Origin: Thalassotalea insulae
GTDB taxonomy: Bacteria; Pseudomonadota; Gammaproteobacteria; Enterobacterales; Alteromonadaceae
Assembly (NCBI RefSeq): GCF_030161395.1
Contig: NZ_BSST01000001.1
Span: 1,674,001 to 1,738,000 of the forward strand
Direction of reading: 5' to 3'
Length of the DNA: 64,000 nucleotides
Made by a program: the position numbers and the translations under genes. This document shows positions 55,970 through 64,000 of the stretch, piece after piece. How positions within the stretch are numbered: position 1 is the stretch's first letter; each line of letters begins with the position of its first letter. Below the pieces are notes generated by a model. That model worked only from the letters and a program-made list of their open reading frames with translations. It searched no databases and had not been told where the DNA came from.

Positions 55970-58105
55970 ATGATAAACAGAATTTTTCGCTTCTCCCTGA
56001 TCAACAAGTTTTATCTTGTTCTCCATCTGGCACTAATGTCAGCTATTAACTGCTACGCACAATCATTTGAAATTAAAGAAATAGAATTACCTAACCCAGA
56101 GCATGCTCCAAGCTGGCGACAACTTGTAAAAAACCCAAGATCATCAACACAATTTTTCCTAGCTAATCGCCAAGGACAAATAAGCATACTCAATAACGAA
56201 CAAGTACAAGCGCCGGCTTTGCTGGATCTGAAAACTTTCTATCCAAATCTTATTGCCCTCACTGCGTTTACCACACACCCCGCCTTTAACTTATCAAAGC
56301 AAGTCGGTTACCTAAGCTTTTACACTGCTCATATTGAAAAACCGAATGAAGAAGCCAATCCAAACCCAATCAGCCCTTATCGATTTGAGCAAGCAACTCC
56401 GTACCAGCTGGTATTAAGCGAATGGCAACTCAAAGATAAAACCGAATCACTGACGTTAAAAAGAGGCGGGCATAAAACCATACTACGGATTGATGTACCC
56501 AGTGTAGATATCACAATAGAACAATTGTCATTTAGTCCTTTTATTCAACCTTGGCAAGATAACTATGGCCAGCTATTAATGACATTAGGCACAGACAAAA
56601 ACTATCAAAAAATTCCTCTTTATTCAGGCGCCATATTAAGGATTCAACCGGAAAAATTTGGTACAAAAAATTATCGAGTTCCGCAGTCCAATCCCTTTAT
56701 CGAACAAATAACCATTAATAATGAAATTGTTGCTGCTCACTTAGGTAAGATTCATTCCATTTATTGGTCAAAACAACATACCGAAGCATTATTTATTAAT
56801 CATGAATTAAAACAAAAGCTTAACTGGTCACAAATCACCTTAGGCAGTGATTTTATTGAATCTTCAGTGAAGGCTAATACCTTCTATTCAGCGGCCCAGA
56901 GCAAAATTTCTAACAGTATTGTCTACCGCGGAAATAAGCTAAAAAGTCAGCGCAATAAAGTCTTATATTTATCTTGGCAAGATCAGTGGCGACTGATGTC
57001 TACTGATTCGCAATCACCTGAGCAGCCAGAGATTATTCACCAATTTAATCGACAAGAAATATCAGCAGATGCTGAGCTAATGCTCGTAGTAGATCAGCAA
57101 AATGAACCTATAATATTCAATCAGTCAAATGCATCTATTTTGCATTTATTAGCCGATAACGCTCAAACATTAGCCACAACGCAACAATCAAACATCAAAC
57201 AGCAAGCGCCTGAAAGCAGCTTAGTCTACCTCATTGCAATGATTGTAATTGTCGTGATTTTAATCGTCATTTGGCTATCAAAACGTTCTGCATTACCAAC
57301 GATCAAAAAATATCTTCATAGCCAATATGCTCAATTTGACGTAAATGAAGCAGAAAATCAGATAGCACTGTACCAAAGACACCATAAAGACCCCTCACTT
57401 GAGCTCTCTTTATCTCAAATAATTGAAAGTTCTATTTACCTCAATGGCGAATGCCTATCTACTGTTAGAAAAAATAAAAAAGGCGCTTTTTCAAATCAAA
57501 AAGAACGAGCTGTGATAGCTGAGATAGCAAAAGAGCAACGTGAAAAAATGGTCGACGACAGGATCAGAAAATGTGAATTACTGATAACCGATAGTGATAA
57601 AAATAGTTATCGGGTATGCAACTATTTTCGTAAAGGCAACCAGCGATTGACTAAAGCTAAGTTTGAACAAGCCACTGAGCAACTTATCGATTGGTGTTGG
57701 AAAATATCTTCGGTTATGAATCCACAGCATACCGAGGCGAGAAAAATTCCCGTTCAAGCAGAAGTTACATTAGCCAACACTGATAGCAAAATAAAAGAAA
57801 AGCTTGAGACTAAAGAATCGATATTAAAACCCACGGTTTCCCAGGAGGCTCAGCAGCCAAGCAAAGCAATTGACGTCAATACAACAGCTCAGTTAGCACA
57901 AACGACTGAAGGTATTAATAAGACTAAAGAAAACACAAGTAATGCGGCTCAAACAGATTTAGACCCCCAACAAAAACTACAGCAGGAACTAACCAGCCTG
58001 TCTATCGTTGAAGCCCTGGAAAAACTTGCACAGCTAAAACAGCAGAGCTTATTGACTGAACAAGAGTTTGAACAGGCTAAAAGTAAAATCCTTAATTTAC
58101 CCTAA
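55970..58105 (+). CDS. Periplasmic propeller-like / TM / cytoplasmic SHOCT-like protein (uncharacterised)
   Basis: A 711-aa protein, not recognised as a whole. Residues 1-30 are a signal peptide (ending CYA). Residues 32-400 are beta-rich; SWRQLVKNPRSSTQFFLANR and LTAFTTHPAFN look like a degenerate sorbosone-dehydrogenase-type propeller. A single membrane helix follows (about 414-436, VYLIAMIVIVVILIVIWL). The cytoplasmic part (437-711) has a folded basic region, a low-complexity Gln/Lys/Thr linker, and a final SHOCT-like helix pair (EALEKLAQLKQQSLLTEQEF, 680-699). Such a layout suggests signalling or scaffolding across the inner membrane. It may be co-transcribed with the SSB-like gene and ends before a bidirectional terminator. 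Confidence 0.6.
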   Translation: MINRIFRFSLINKFYLVLHLALMSAINCYAQSFEIKEIELPNPEHAPSWRQLVKNPRSSTQFFLANRQGQISILNNEQVQAPALLDLKTFYPNLIALTAFTTHPAFNLSKQVGYLSFYTAHIEKPNEEANPNPISPYRFEQATPYQLVLSEWQLKDKTESLTLKRGGHKTILRIDVPSVDITIEQLSFSPFIQPWQDNYGQLLMTLGTDKNYQKIPLYSGAILRIQPEKFGTKNYRVPQSNPFIEQITINNEIVAAHLGKIHSIYWSKQHTEALFINHELKQKLNWSQITLGSDFIESSVKANTFYSAAQSKISNSIVYRGNKLKSQRNKVLYLSWQDQWRLMSTDSQSPEQPEIIHQFNRQEISADAELMLVVDQQNEPIIFNQSNASILHLLADNAQTLATTQQSNIKQQAPESSLVYLIAMIVIVVILIVIWLSKRSALPTIKKYLHSQYAQFDVNEAENQIALYQRHHKDPSLELSLSQIIESSIYLNGECLSTVRKNKKGAFSNQKERAVIAEIAKEQREKMVDDRIRKCELLITDSDKNSYRVCNYFRKGNQRLTKAKFEQATEQLIDWCWKISSVMNPQHTEARKIPVQAEVTLANTDSKIKEKLETKESILKPTVSQEAQQPSKAIDVNTTAQLAQTTEGINKTKENTSNAAQTDLDPQQKLQQELTSLSIVEALEKLAQLKQQSLLTEQEFEQAKSKILNLP

Positions 58106-58115
58106 TAGTAAAACT

Positions 58116-58144
58116 AAAAAAGCGAGACTTAATCTCGCTTTTTA
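58116..58144. terminator. Bidirectional Rho-independent terminator
   Basis: AGCGAGA (58121-58127), loop CTTAA, TCTCGCT (58133-58139), flanked by A and T runs, between converging genes. Confidence 0.9.
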
Positions 58145-58161
58145 TCAAATTCCGGTAAAAA

Positions 58162-58794
58162 CTATCCTAAAGCTAACAAATACTTCACCAACTTATTATA
58201 GTCTTCAACAAAGTTTTCTTTATCTAAATCATGAGCATGAATCATGTATTTGCCATTGACGATAATAGTAGGCACACTTTTTAAATCGCCACTCTGCGAT
58301 AAAGCATCCTGATTACTCTTCATTTGTGCTGCCGCCTTAGCAACTTCCTCGCTGGCCATTAAACGCTCAAATTGCTCGCCATCGGCCCCATTAAGAACAA
58401 AAACATTGCGGACATCTTTTTCAGAAGTAAAAACCGCACGATGAACGTGAATATATTTAAATATTGCTTCAATCTGACTTTCTGCAATATCCATTTTTTG
58501 CGCGGTAATTAACGCTTTGGTTAATAGAGACTGCATTTTTTTCGAGGCACCTGGCAAAAAATCGACATGATTTTTAACAAACACCGCTTTCTCAGGTAGT
58601 GCTTTTTTTATTTCTGCAACTAGTGGTTCAAAGCGAAAACAATGAGGACAATAAAAAGAGAAATACTCCCTTACTTCAGGCGTTTCAACGGCGATTTCTT
58701 TGACTTTAACGTAATGCTTACCTTCCTGATATTCTGTACCATTTGCCAACATAGACACTAGCATTATGCCTAACAAAGTCATTATTTTTTTCAT
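58162..58794 (-). CDS. dsbA: Thiol:disulfide interchange protein DsbA
   Basis: A 210-aa periplasmic oxidant. The signal peptide covers 1-19. The thioredoxin fold has the active site CPHC (in FYCPHCF, near 49-52) and the cis-Pro loop SVPTIIVNGKYMI near 172. It introduces disulfide bonds into exported proteins and is reoxidised by DsbB. The order srkA-dsbA matches that of E. coli (yihE-dsbA), 80 bp apart here. The exported PEP-CTERM proteins with Cys pairs are possible clients. Confidence 0.95.
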   Translation of the reverse strand: MKKIMTLLGIMLVSMLANGTEYQEGKHYVKVKEIAVETPEVREYFSFYCPHCFRFEPLVAEIKKALPEKAVFVKNHVDFLPGASKKMQSLLTKALITAQKMDIAESQIEAIFKYIHVHRAVFTSEKDVRNVFVLNGADGEQFERLMASEEVAKAAAQMKSNQDALSQSGDLKSVPTIIVNGKYMIHAHDLDKENFVEDYNKLVKYLLALG

Positions 58795-58874
58795 TGGGAT
58801 TCCTACTATTATTTGACGTGAATAAACTAATGCTGTTCCTTAATCTTCACTTTATCTACAAAGCTCAACAGACA

Positions 58875-59849
58875 TTACGGCATTAAAGTTAGTGGTGGCT
58901 GCTGTAATGCAGACATCTGCTCCTTTAACATTAACACCTGTTCTTCCCAATATTTTGCCGTATTAAACCAAGGAAAGCTATACGGAAATGCAGGATCTTG
59001 CCAGCGTTTACATAGCCAGGCCATATAATTAACCACACGCATGGTGCGCAAAGCTTCAATTAAGGCAAACTCTTGATGATCAAACGAACAGAATTCCTCA
59101 TAACCACCGATTAAAGTATCTAACTGCAATAACTGCTGCTGATGGTCTCCTGAAAGCATCATCCAAATATCCTGAATCGCTGGCCCCATTCGACTATCAT
59201 CAAGATCAACAAAGTGTGGACCATTGTCTGTCCACAATATATTACCAGCATGGCAATCGCCGTGAAGCCGAATCAATTCATTGGGTTGGTATTGCTGAGC
59301 GGCGACTTCAATGACCTGATCAAGGATCACAAAAAATGATTGCGCTAAATAATCAGGAACAAAACCAGATTGCGCAATAATTTCTCTCGCCTGATAAAGA
59401 GACTCATCAGTATGGTAACTGGGACGACAACTAAACTTCTGCTGACGGGATACCGCATGAATCCGGCCAATAAATCGTCCCATCCATTCTAACTGGTCGA
59501 GGTTATCAACTTCAAAAATTCGCCCGCCTCTACAAGGGTAAATAGCAAACGGATAACCTTGATATTCAAACAACGATTGACCAGAAAATTGCAATGGAGC
59601 AATAACAGGTAGCTCTTGCGCCGCCAATTCTAAAGAAAAATCATGCTCTTCCTGAATTTGCTGGTGAGTCCAGCGCTGAGGCCGATAAAACTTAGTCACA
59701 TACTTTTGTAGTTGCTCATCATGAAACTGATAGACTCTATTTTCATAGCTGTTTAATGCTAATAAGCCGCTATCAACACGCAAGCCAACGCTTTCTATGC
59801 CGTCTAAAATCAAATCCGGCGACAGTGATGTAAAATCAAATACTGACAT
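58875..59849 (-). CDS. srkA: Stress response kinase SrkA (YihE)
   Basis: A 324-aa aminoglycoside-phosphotransferase-fold Ser/Thr kinase. The typical block LRVDSGLLALNSYENRVYQ lies near residue 25, then the ATP-site Lys in VTKFYRPQRW, the catalytic loop RLHGDCHAGNILW near 197 and the metal Asp in FVDLDDSRMGP. SrkA counters stress-induced death in E. coli. The ORF also has a TTG one codon upstream of the chosen ATG at 59847-59849. It is 80 bp upstream of dsbA, as in related genomes. Confidence 0.95.
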   Translation of the reverse strand: MSVFDFTSLSPDLILDGIESVGLRVDSGLLALNSYENRVYQFHDEQLQKYVTKFYRPQRWTHQQIQEEHDFSLELAAQELPVIAPLQFSGQSLFEYQGYPFAIYPCRGGRIFEVDNLDQLEWMGRFIGRIHAVSRQQKFSCRPSYHTDESLYQAREIIAQSGFVPDYLAQSFFVILDQVIEVAAQQYQPNELIRLHGDCHAGNILWTDNGPHFVDLDDSRMGPAIQDIWMMLSGDHQQQLLQLDTLIGGYEEFCSFDHQEFALIEALRTMRVVNYMAWLCKRWQDPAFPYSFPWFNTAKYWEEQVLMLKEQMSALQQPPLTLMP

Positions 59850-59863
59850 CAATAATACTTAAT

Positions 59864-61363
59864 TTAGCGTTTATTAAAGAATCGAGTTTCATGTTCTAAT
59901 GAAACCTGATCTTCATCTGAGACTAATTCAACAACAAAGGTAATGTCAGTCATATAACCATCCAATTCATAGGGATCAACAGAAATACTCATTGGTAATG
60001 TATAAACTGAAGCGGCTTTTACCAACACTTCCTGTTCACCGTGCCATTTAGTATTTTCTATACCACGCACCGATAAACGGTATTTGTTATCGATTTGTGA
60101 TTTATTTAAAATCTTTAAGGTGTAAACATTTTCAATTTCACCATTAAAGTTCTCTTTCGCCAACTCAGTGCGGTCACGAATAATATCTAAAGAAACCGGT
60201 TTACGATTAATAACTTCCATTGATAGTAAGCTCACCATTACTAAAAGCACCACGGCATAACCTATTAACTTTGAACGCACTAAATGAACCTTCTTGCCTT
60301 CGAGTTCATGTTCCGTGGTATAGCGGATCAAGCCTTTGTCATATTTCATCCGCTCCATCACACCATCGCAGGCATCAACACAGGCACCACAGTTAATACA
60401 TTCATATTGTAAACCATTACGAATATCGATGCCGGTAGGGCAAACCTGAACACATAAATTACAGTCGATACAGTCACCCAGCCCTAATACTTTAGGGTCT
60501 TGTTTGCGTGAACGCGGGCCACGATTTTCACCGCGATTATAATCATAAGACACGGTAAACGTATCTTTATCAAACATCGCAGACTGAAAACGCGCATAAG
60601 GGCACATATGCAAACACATGATCTCCCGCATCCAACCGGCATTGCCATAAGTACAAAGAGCAAAAAACCAGACAGTTGATGCGACAGCAAAGCTGGTATT
60701 AAAGGTGAAAAAATCAATAAAAACTTCTTTGACCGGCACAAAATAGCCAACAAAAGTGAGCGAGGTCAATAATGAAAACATCAGCCAGCAAAAATGTTTA
60801 AAGGCCTTACGCCAGAACTTGTTAACAGTTAACGGCTGACTATCTAATTTTTTCCGTTGGTTAGCACTACCTTCAATTTTTTCTTCAAACCAGATAAAAA
60901 TAAAGGTCCATACTGTTTGCGGACAGAGGTAACCACACCAAACTCGGCCTAAAAAGGTGGTGACGAAAAACAATAAAAACGCACTGAGAATAAATAACCA
61001 GGCAAGCAAGGTTAAATCTTGTGGCCACAAGGTTAAGCCCCATAAGGTAAACCTTTGTTCAGATATATCAAACAATAACGCCTGATGGCCGTTAAACTGC
61101 AACCAGGGTAATAACGCAAACATCGCCAGAAAGAAAAAATTCATTTTGCGGCGCAATTGCTGGAAAAAACCGGTGACCTTACGAACATAGATCTGATCCC
61201 GGGGTTTATATTGCTCTACCTGTGTCGGTTGATGAATCTTGATATTTTTAACGGGAATCTGAACTTTTGGGTTGTCTTTTTCTGATTTCACAACAATTCC
61301 TAACCACTTAAATCCATCTCTACTATATTTGTGTCGAAGGAATAGATTACTTAATCGTGGCAT
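59864..61363 (-). CDS. ccoG: Cytochrome c oxidase accessory protein CcoG (FixG/RdxA)
   Basis: A 499-aa membrane ferredoxin-like protein. Five to six membrane segments are visible. CGYLCPQTVW near 143 belongs to the NapH-like part. Two 4Fe-4S motifs, CIDCNLCVQVCPTG and CINCGACVDACD, are near 290-330, and the C-terminal IG-like domain carries FixG-type beta strands. CcoG reduces copper for cbb3 oxidase assembly. The usual ccoNOPQ genes are not in the window. It diverges from the small gene at 61436. Confidence 0.95.
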   Translation of the reverse strand: MPRLSNLFLRHKYSRDGFKWLGIVVKSEKDNPKVQIPVKNIKIHQPTQVEQYKPRDQIYVRKVTGFFQQLRRKMNFFFLAMFALLPWLQFNGHQALLFDISEQRFTLWGLTLWPQDLTLLAWLFILSAFLLFFVTTFLGRVWCGYLCPQTVWTFIFIWFEEKIEGSANQRKKLDSQPLTVNKFWRKAFKHFCWLMFSLLTSLTFVGYFVPVKEVFIDFFTFNTSFAVASTVWFFALCTYGNAGWMREIMCLHMCPYARFQSAMFDKDTFTVSYDYNRGENRGPRSRKQDPKVLGLGDCIDCNLCVQVCPTGIDIRNGLQYECINCGACVDACDGVMERMKYDKGLIRYTTEHELEGKKVHLVRSKLIGYAVVLLVMVSLLSMEVINRKPVSLDIIRDRTELAKENFNGEIENVYTLKILNKSQIDNKYRLSVRGIENTKWHGEQEVLVKAASVYTLPMSISVDPYELDGYMTDITFVVELVSDEDQVSLEHETRFFNKR

Positions 61364-61435
61364 TTTAAAGCAAACGATAGTATGTTGACACTACATAGAC
61401 TGTTTTTGTAATAACCTAACATTATACGACATCAC

Positions 61436-61795
61436 ATGAAGAATTTATTGATCTTAATCGTTGTTATCGCATTATTTTTACACTTTTATCCGCAACCGGA
61501 AGTTACTGACTGGTACGAGCAACAAAAGTCCGCTTTATTAGAAGCATTTTCTGATGCCACCGACACCAAAGTGCGATTAAACCCAGCAAAAATTTATCGT
61601 GATCTGGAAGCAAAATTTGAGCAATTTAATGAAGATGAGCAAGGCTTTATTAAAGAAATCACCTCATCCCGAGAGCAGATTAAAGACTTTTTCAACAAAT
61701 ACTGTAATAGCAAGAAAAACCACTCACCAGTATTACATCACACCAATCAGAAAGTAGTTTGTGATGCGATAAGTCCTTACCAATCATTGTTTTAG
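61436..61795 (+). CDS. Small membrane-anchored protein (uncharacterised)
   Basis: A 119-aa protein not recognised. Residues 3-18 form a hydrophobic anchor or signal, followed by a helical charged region (QQKSALLEAFSDA, DLEAKFEQFNEDEQGF) and a C-terminal part with two Cys (near 90 and 109) and His-His pairs. The orderly codon use, an ATG at the right distance from the divergent ccoG promoter region, and a strong terminator at 61811 support a real gene. Location is probably inner membrane with a periplasmic domain. Function unknown. Confidence 0.7.
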   Translation: MKNLLILIVVIALFLHFYPQPEVTDWYEQQKSALLEAFSDATDTKVRLNPAKIYRDLEAKFEQFNEDEQGFIKEITSSREQIKDFFNKYCNSKKNHSPVLHHTNQKVVCDAISPYQSLF

Positions 61796-61810
61796 TGTGA
61801 TTATATAATA

Positions 61811-61840
61811 AAAAAGGGGAGCTATATGGCTCCCCTTTTT
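61811..61840. terminator. Bidirectional Rho-independent terminator
   Basis: AAAAAGGGGAGC (61811-61822), loop TATATG, GCTCCCCTTTTT (61829-61840): a perfect 12-bp stem with A and T runs, between converging genes. Confidence 0.94.
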
Positions 61841-61864
61841 TATCAAGTGCTATATCAAGTCTAT

Positions 61865-63226
61865 TTAAGCGGACAATTTAGCGAGCAATTTAGCAAACGC
61901 CTGACTCACTGATTCTTCTTCGCTATGCTTACCATCTGTTATCACCCATTGACCATTAACCATCACTTTATCTATTGCATTGCTCTGAGTAGCAAATACC
62001 AGACTGTCTAACAAGTGTTGCTCACTGTGGGCAAAGAGAGATAATTGATTCTGATCTAACACTAATAAATCCGCTTGTTTACCAACAGTTAACTCTCCAA
62101 CATTAGTATTGGTACTTTGCGCACCACCGAGTGCGGCTCGTTGCCATAAATTACGGCCAACAGATAGTTCTTCACTATTCGCCAATACCGCTCTTTGCTG
62201 CCGAGTTAAACGTTGCGCATACTCCAGCCAACGTAACTCCTCAATAGGGTTAACGGAAATATGACTGTCAGAGCCAATAGCAAAAGTCCCTTGTTCTGCC
62301 AAGTATTCTGTTGTTGGAAAAACACCATCCCCCAAGTTTGCTTCCGTAGTCGGGCAGATCCCGGCAATAGCACCAGATGTTGCAATACCCTGACGTTCTG
62401 TTTCATTTATATGTGTCGCATGGATCAAACACCAGTGTTGATCCAATGTCATATTATCTAATAGCCACTGCACCGGCCGCTTACCATAATGCGCCAAGCA
62501 ATCATTCACTTCTTTTTGCTGCTCTGCAATATGAATATGCACTGGCGCCTTAGTATCATAAGTGCGAACGTGCTCAACAGCTGCACTCAATGACTCAAGA
62601 TCTACTGCTCTTAACGAATGTGGCGCTATGCCAACATTCGTATTGCTATAGTCGTTACTCAATGCAATACAGTCAGTAACCAATTGATTAAACTGTTCAA
62701 CTGAGTTGATAAAACGCTTTTGCCCATCATTGGCAGGTAAAGGACCAAAGCCACTAAAGCGATATAATACCGGTAATAAGGTTAAGCCTATACCCGAATT
62801 TTTTCCGGCCTCAAACAGTGCCCGCGACATTGCAGCAAGTTCAGGGTAATTACTGCCGTCAGGAGCATGGTGTAAGTAATGAAACTCAGCAACCCGGGTA
62901 TAGCCCATTTTTAGCATTTCTATATAAAGTTGAGTCGCAATGAGTTGCGCCTGTTCGACAGTTAACTGACCGAGAAACTTATACATGATTTTGCGCCAGG
63001 TCCAAAAGCTGTCTTGACCTTCGCTGCCTTGTTCACTAAAACCGGCAAATGCCCGCTGAAAAGCGTGGGAATGACAGTTAACCATACCAGGAATTACTGT
63101 ACCAACTGACTCAGCGGTGTGGTCGACTCCTGTATTAATCGCAGTGATCACGCCATTTTCTATCGTAAGTGTTTGATCTGTTTTCCAGCCATCCGCCAGT
63201 AAAATACGCTGCGCGTGTAGTTTCAT
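61865..63226 (-). CDS. hutF: Formimidoylglutamate deiminase HutF
   Basis: A 453-aa amidohydrolase. Metal and substrate motifs are MVNCHSHAFQRAFAGFSE near 48 (H-x-H), HIHIAEQQKEV near 230, CLIHATHIN near 267 and the Asp in AIGSDSHISVNP near 318. HutF converts N-formimino-L-glutamate to N-formyl-L-glutamate plus ammonia in the five-step histidine-degradation pathway. The hutG gene, for the next step, is 38 bp upstream on the same strand, so they form an operon. The other hut genes are not visible. Confidence 0.95.
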   Translation of the reverse strand: MKLHAQRILLADGWKTDQTLTIENGVITAINTGVDHTAESVGTVIPGMVNCHSHAFQRAFAGFSEQGSEGQDSFWTWRKIMYKFLGQLTVEQAQLIATQLYIEMLKMGYTRVAEFHYLHHAPDGSNYPELAAMSRALFEAGKNSGIGLTLLPVLYRFSGFGPLPANDGQKRFINSVEQFNQLVTDCIALSNDYSNTNVGIAPHSLRAVDLESLSAAVEHVRTYDTKAPVHIHIAEQQKEVNDCLAHYGKRPVQWLLDNMTLDQHWCLIHATHINETERQGIATSGAIAGICPTTEANLGDGVFPTTEYLAEQGTFAIGSDSHISVNPIEELRWLEYAQRLTRQQRAVLANSEELSVGRNLWQRAALGGAQSTNTNVGELTVGKQADLLVLDQNQLSLFAHSEQHLLDSLVFATQSNAIDKVMVNGQWVITDGKHSEEESVSQAFAKLLAKLSA

Positions 63227-63264
63227 AATAATAACTCTCTGTACTTTTTAATAACTGAACATAA

Positions 63265-64000
63265 CTAACAACGACTAAAATTTATCAGACACTGAACTAA
63301 CATTTTCAGTTTCTCTTTTACCTGTGCGGCTTTTTCTTCGTTATATTGATCACTTGGCTCATTCATATAAGTAATTTGTGATAATTCTAATTGCAAGGCA
63401 TGAATATTACTGGCTGGCTGACCATAATGCCGGGTAATAAATCCCCCTTTAAAACGACCATTAGTCACCATGGTATAAGGGCTGTAATCCAGTGCCTGAA
63501 CCTGAGCTAACAATTCAGCATCACAACTAATACCGTCACCATTACCAAAATTAAAATCAGGTAGCTGGCCTTCAAAAAATCTCGGTACATGTGACAAAAT
63601 AGAATGTGCTTCTAACAACACCGCCTTGCCATAGGTCTTTTTCAGCTCCTGCAAAGTATTATCAATCGCTTGATGATACGGTTGCCAGTATTTTTCAACC
63701 CGACCAGCAATTTCTTGTTCGTCCGGCTGCTGCCCGGCAAGATAAATATCAGATAAATCAAACGCCGTAGTAGGACATAATTCGGTAGAATTAGCCCCGG
63801 GATAGAGATTAACTCCTTTAGGATCTCGATTGAGATCGATAACATAACGGTTATATCTCGGCATTAAAATATAAGCCCCCATAGCACGGGCAAAGTCATA
63901 TAAGCGATCAATATACCAATCGGTATCTGGCACTTCCATTGCTGCACTCGTCATCCGGGATGCAATATCTTGAGGAATTTCCTGCCCGTTATGCGGCATA
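63265..64000 (-). CDS. hutG: N-formylglutamate deformylase HutG, 5' part outside window
   Basis: At least 245 codons, open to the window edge. The first visible Met is in MPHNGQEIP, which in this family is internal (the metal-binding His follows PH), so the true start is beyond 64000. Other conserved blocks are YVIDLNRDPKG and LLEAHSILSHVPR. HutG hydrolyses N-formylglutamate to glutamate and formate, completing the hutF-dependent branch. It precedes hutF by 38 bp. Confidence 0.93.
   Translation of the reverse strand, partial: MPHNGQEIPQDIASRMTSAAMEVPDTDWYIDRLYDFARAMGAYILMPRYNRYVIDLNRDPKGVNLYPGANSTELCPTTAFDLSDIYLAGQQPDEQEIAGRVEKYWQPYHQAIDNTLQELKKTYGKAVLLEAHSILSHVPRFFEGQLPDFNFGNGDGISCDAELLAQVQALDYSPYTMVTNGRFKGGFITRHYGQPASNIHALQLELSQITYMNEPSDQYNEEKAAQVKEKLKMLVQCLINFSRC

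Overview
The window is AT-rich chromosomal DNA of a marine-type gammaproteobacterium, most likely Alteromonadales (Colwelliaceae such as Colwellia or Thalassotalea). This is judged from overall protein character, the conserved srkA-dsbA order, ccoG and the hutF/hutG pair; no taxonomic search was possible. About 50 kb (roughly 1.6-55 kb) is one exopolysaccharide locus joined to an exosortase/PEP-CTERM protein-sorting system. It is flanked by ordinary housekeeping genes.

Layout. 0-1.5 kb: part of a secreted S1C-type protease and a patatin-like lipase. 1.6-4 kb: a TviB/TviC-like pair making a UDP-activated N-acetylhexosaminuronic acid. 4-11.2 kb: the exosortase-associated acyltransferase, a ThiF/E1-like protein, a PrsT TPR lipoprotein, an exosortase (Cys178/Arg223/His244) and its first PEP-CTERM substrate. 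11.3-30 kb: glycosyltransferases, an OafA-SGNH O-acyltransferase, a FemAB/GNAT protein, a Wzy/WaaL-type polymerase or ligase, a Wzx flippase, a PaaK/CapK-like protein, two deacetylase-type proteins, an ATP-grasp ligase and an asparagine-synthetase-like protein without its glutaminase Cys. 30-36.3 kb: a giant lipoprotein with lyase-like architecture, a QueC-like PP-loop protein and the initiating sugar-phosphate transferase. 36.5-42.3 kb: the canonical exosortase-associated export block (Wza-like lipoprotein, chain-length protein, tyrosine autokinase, outer-membrane barrel, ExeA-like ATPase). 42.4-53.7 kb, reverse strand: a PEP-CTERM protein, a second PrsT-like TPR protein, PrsR, PrsK and an RND efflux pair. 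53.9-58.1 kb: tRNA-Arg(CCG), a third PEP-CTERM protein, a tandem OB-fold SSB-like protein and a periplasmic/TM/SHOCT-like protein. 58.2-64 kb: dsbA, srkA, ccoG, a small membrane protein, hutF and part of hutG.

How it works together (inference). TviB/TviC supply a uronic-acid amino sugar. The WcaJ-type transferase and four glycosyltransferases build a lipid-linked unit, Wzx flips it, the Wzy-type protein polymerises it, and the chain-length/kinase/Wza proteins export it. O-acetylation, deacetylation and probably amide substitution decorate it. PrsK/PrsR, a sigma-54 activator system, appears to control the surface proteins processed by the exosortase. All three PEP-CTERM genes carry a -24/-12 promoter preceded by the same 17-bp operator, TGTCAG-N4-TTTTACA.

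Most interesting points: the shared PrsR-type operator plus sigma-54 promoter; a set of adenylating and amide-forming enzymes that could amino-acylate the uronic acid of the polymer; two related RIFT-barrel/toroid-like proteins, one with a LamG domain inserted inside an Ig domain; and an RND pump in line with prsK-prsR. No transposase, integrase, CRISPR array or rRNA gene was seen, and no gene-free stretch exceeds 300 bases.
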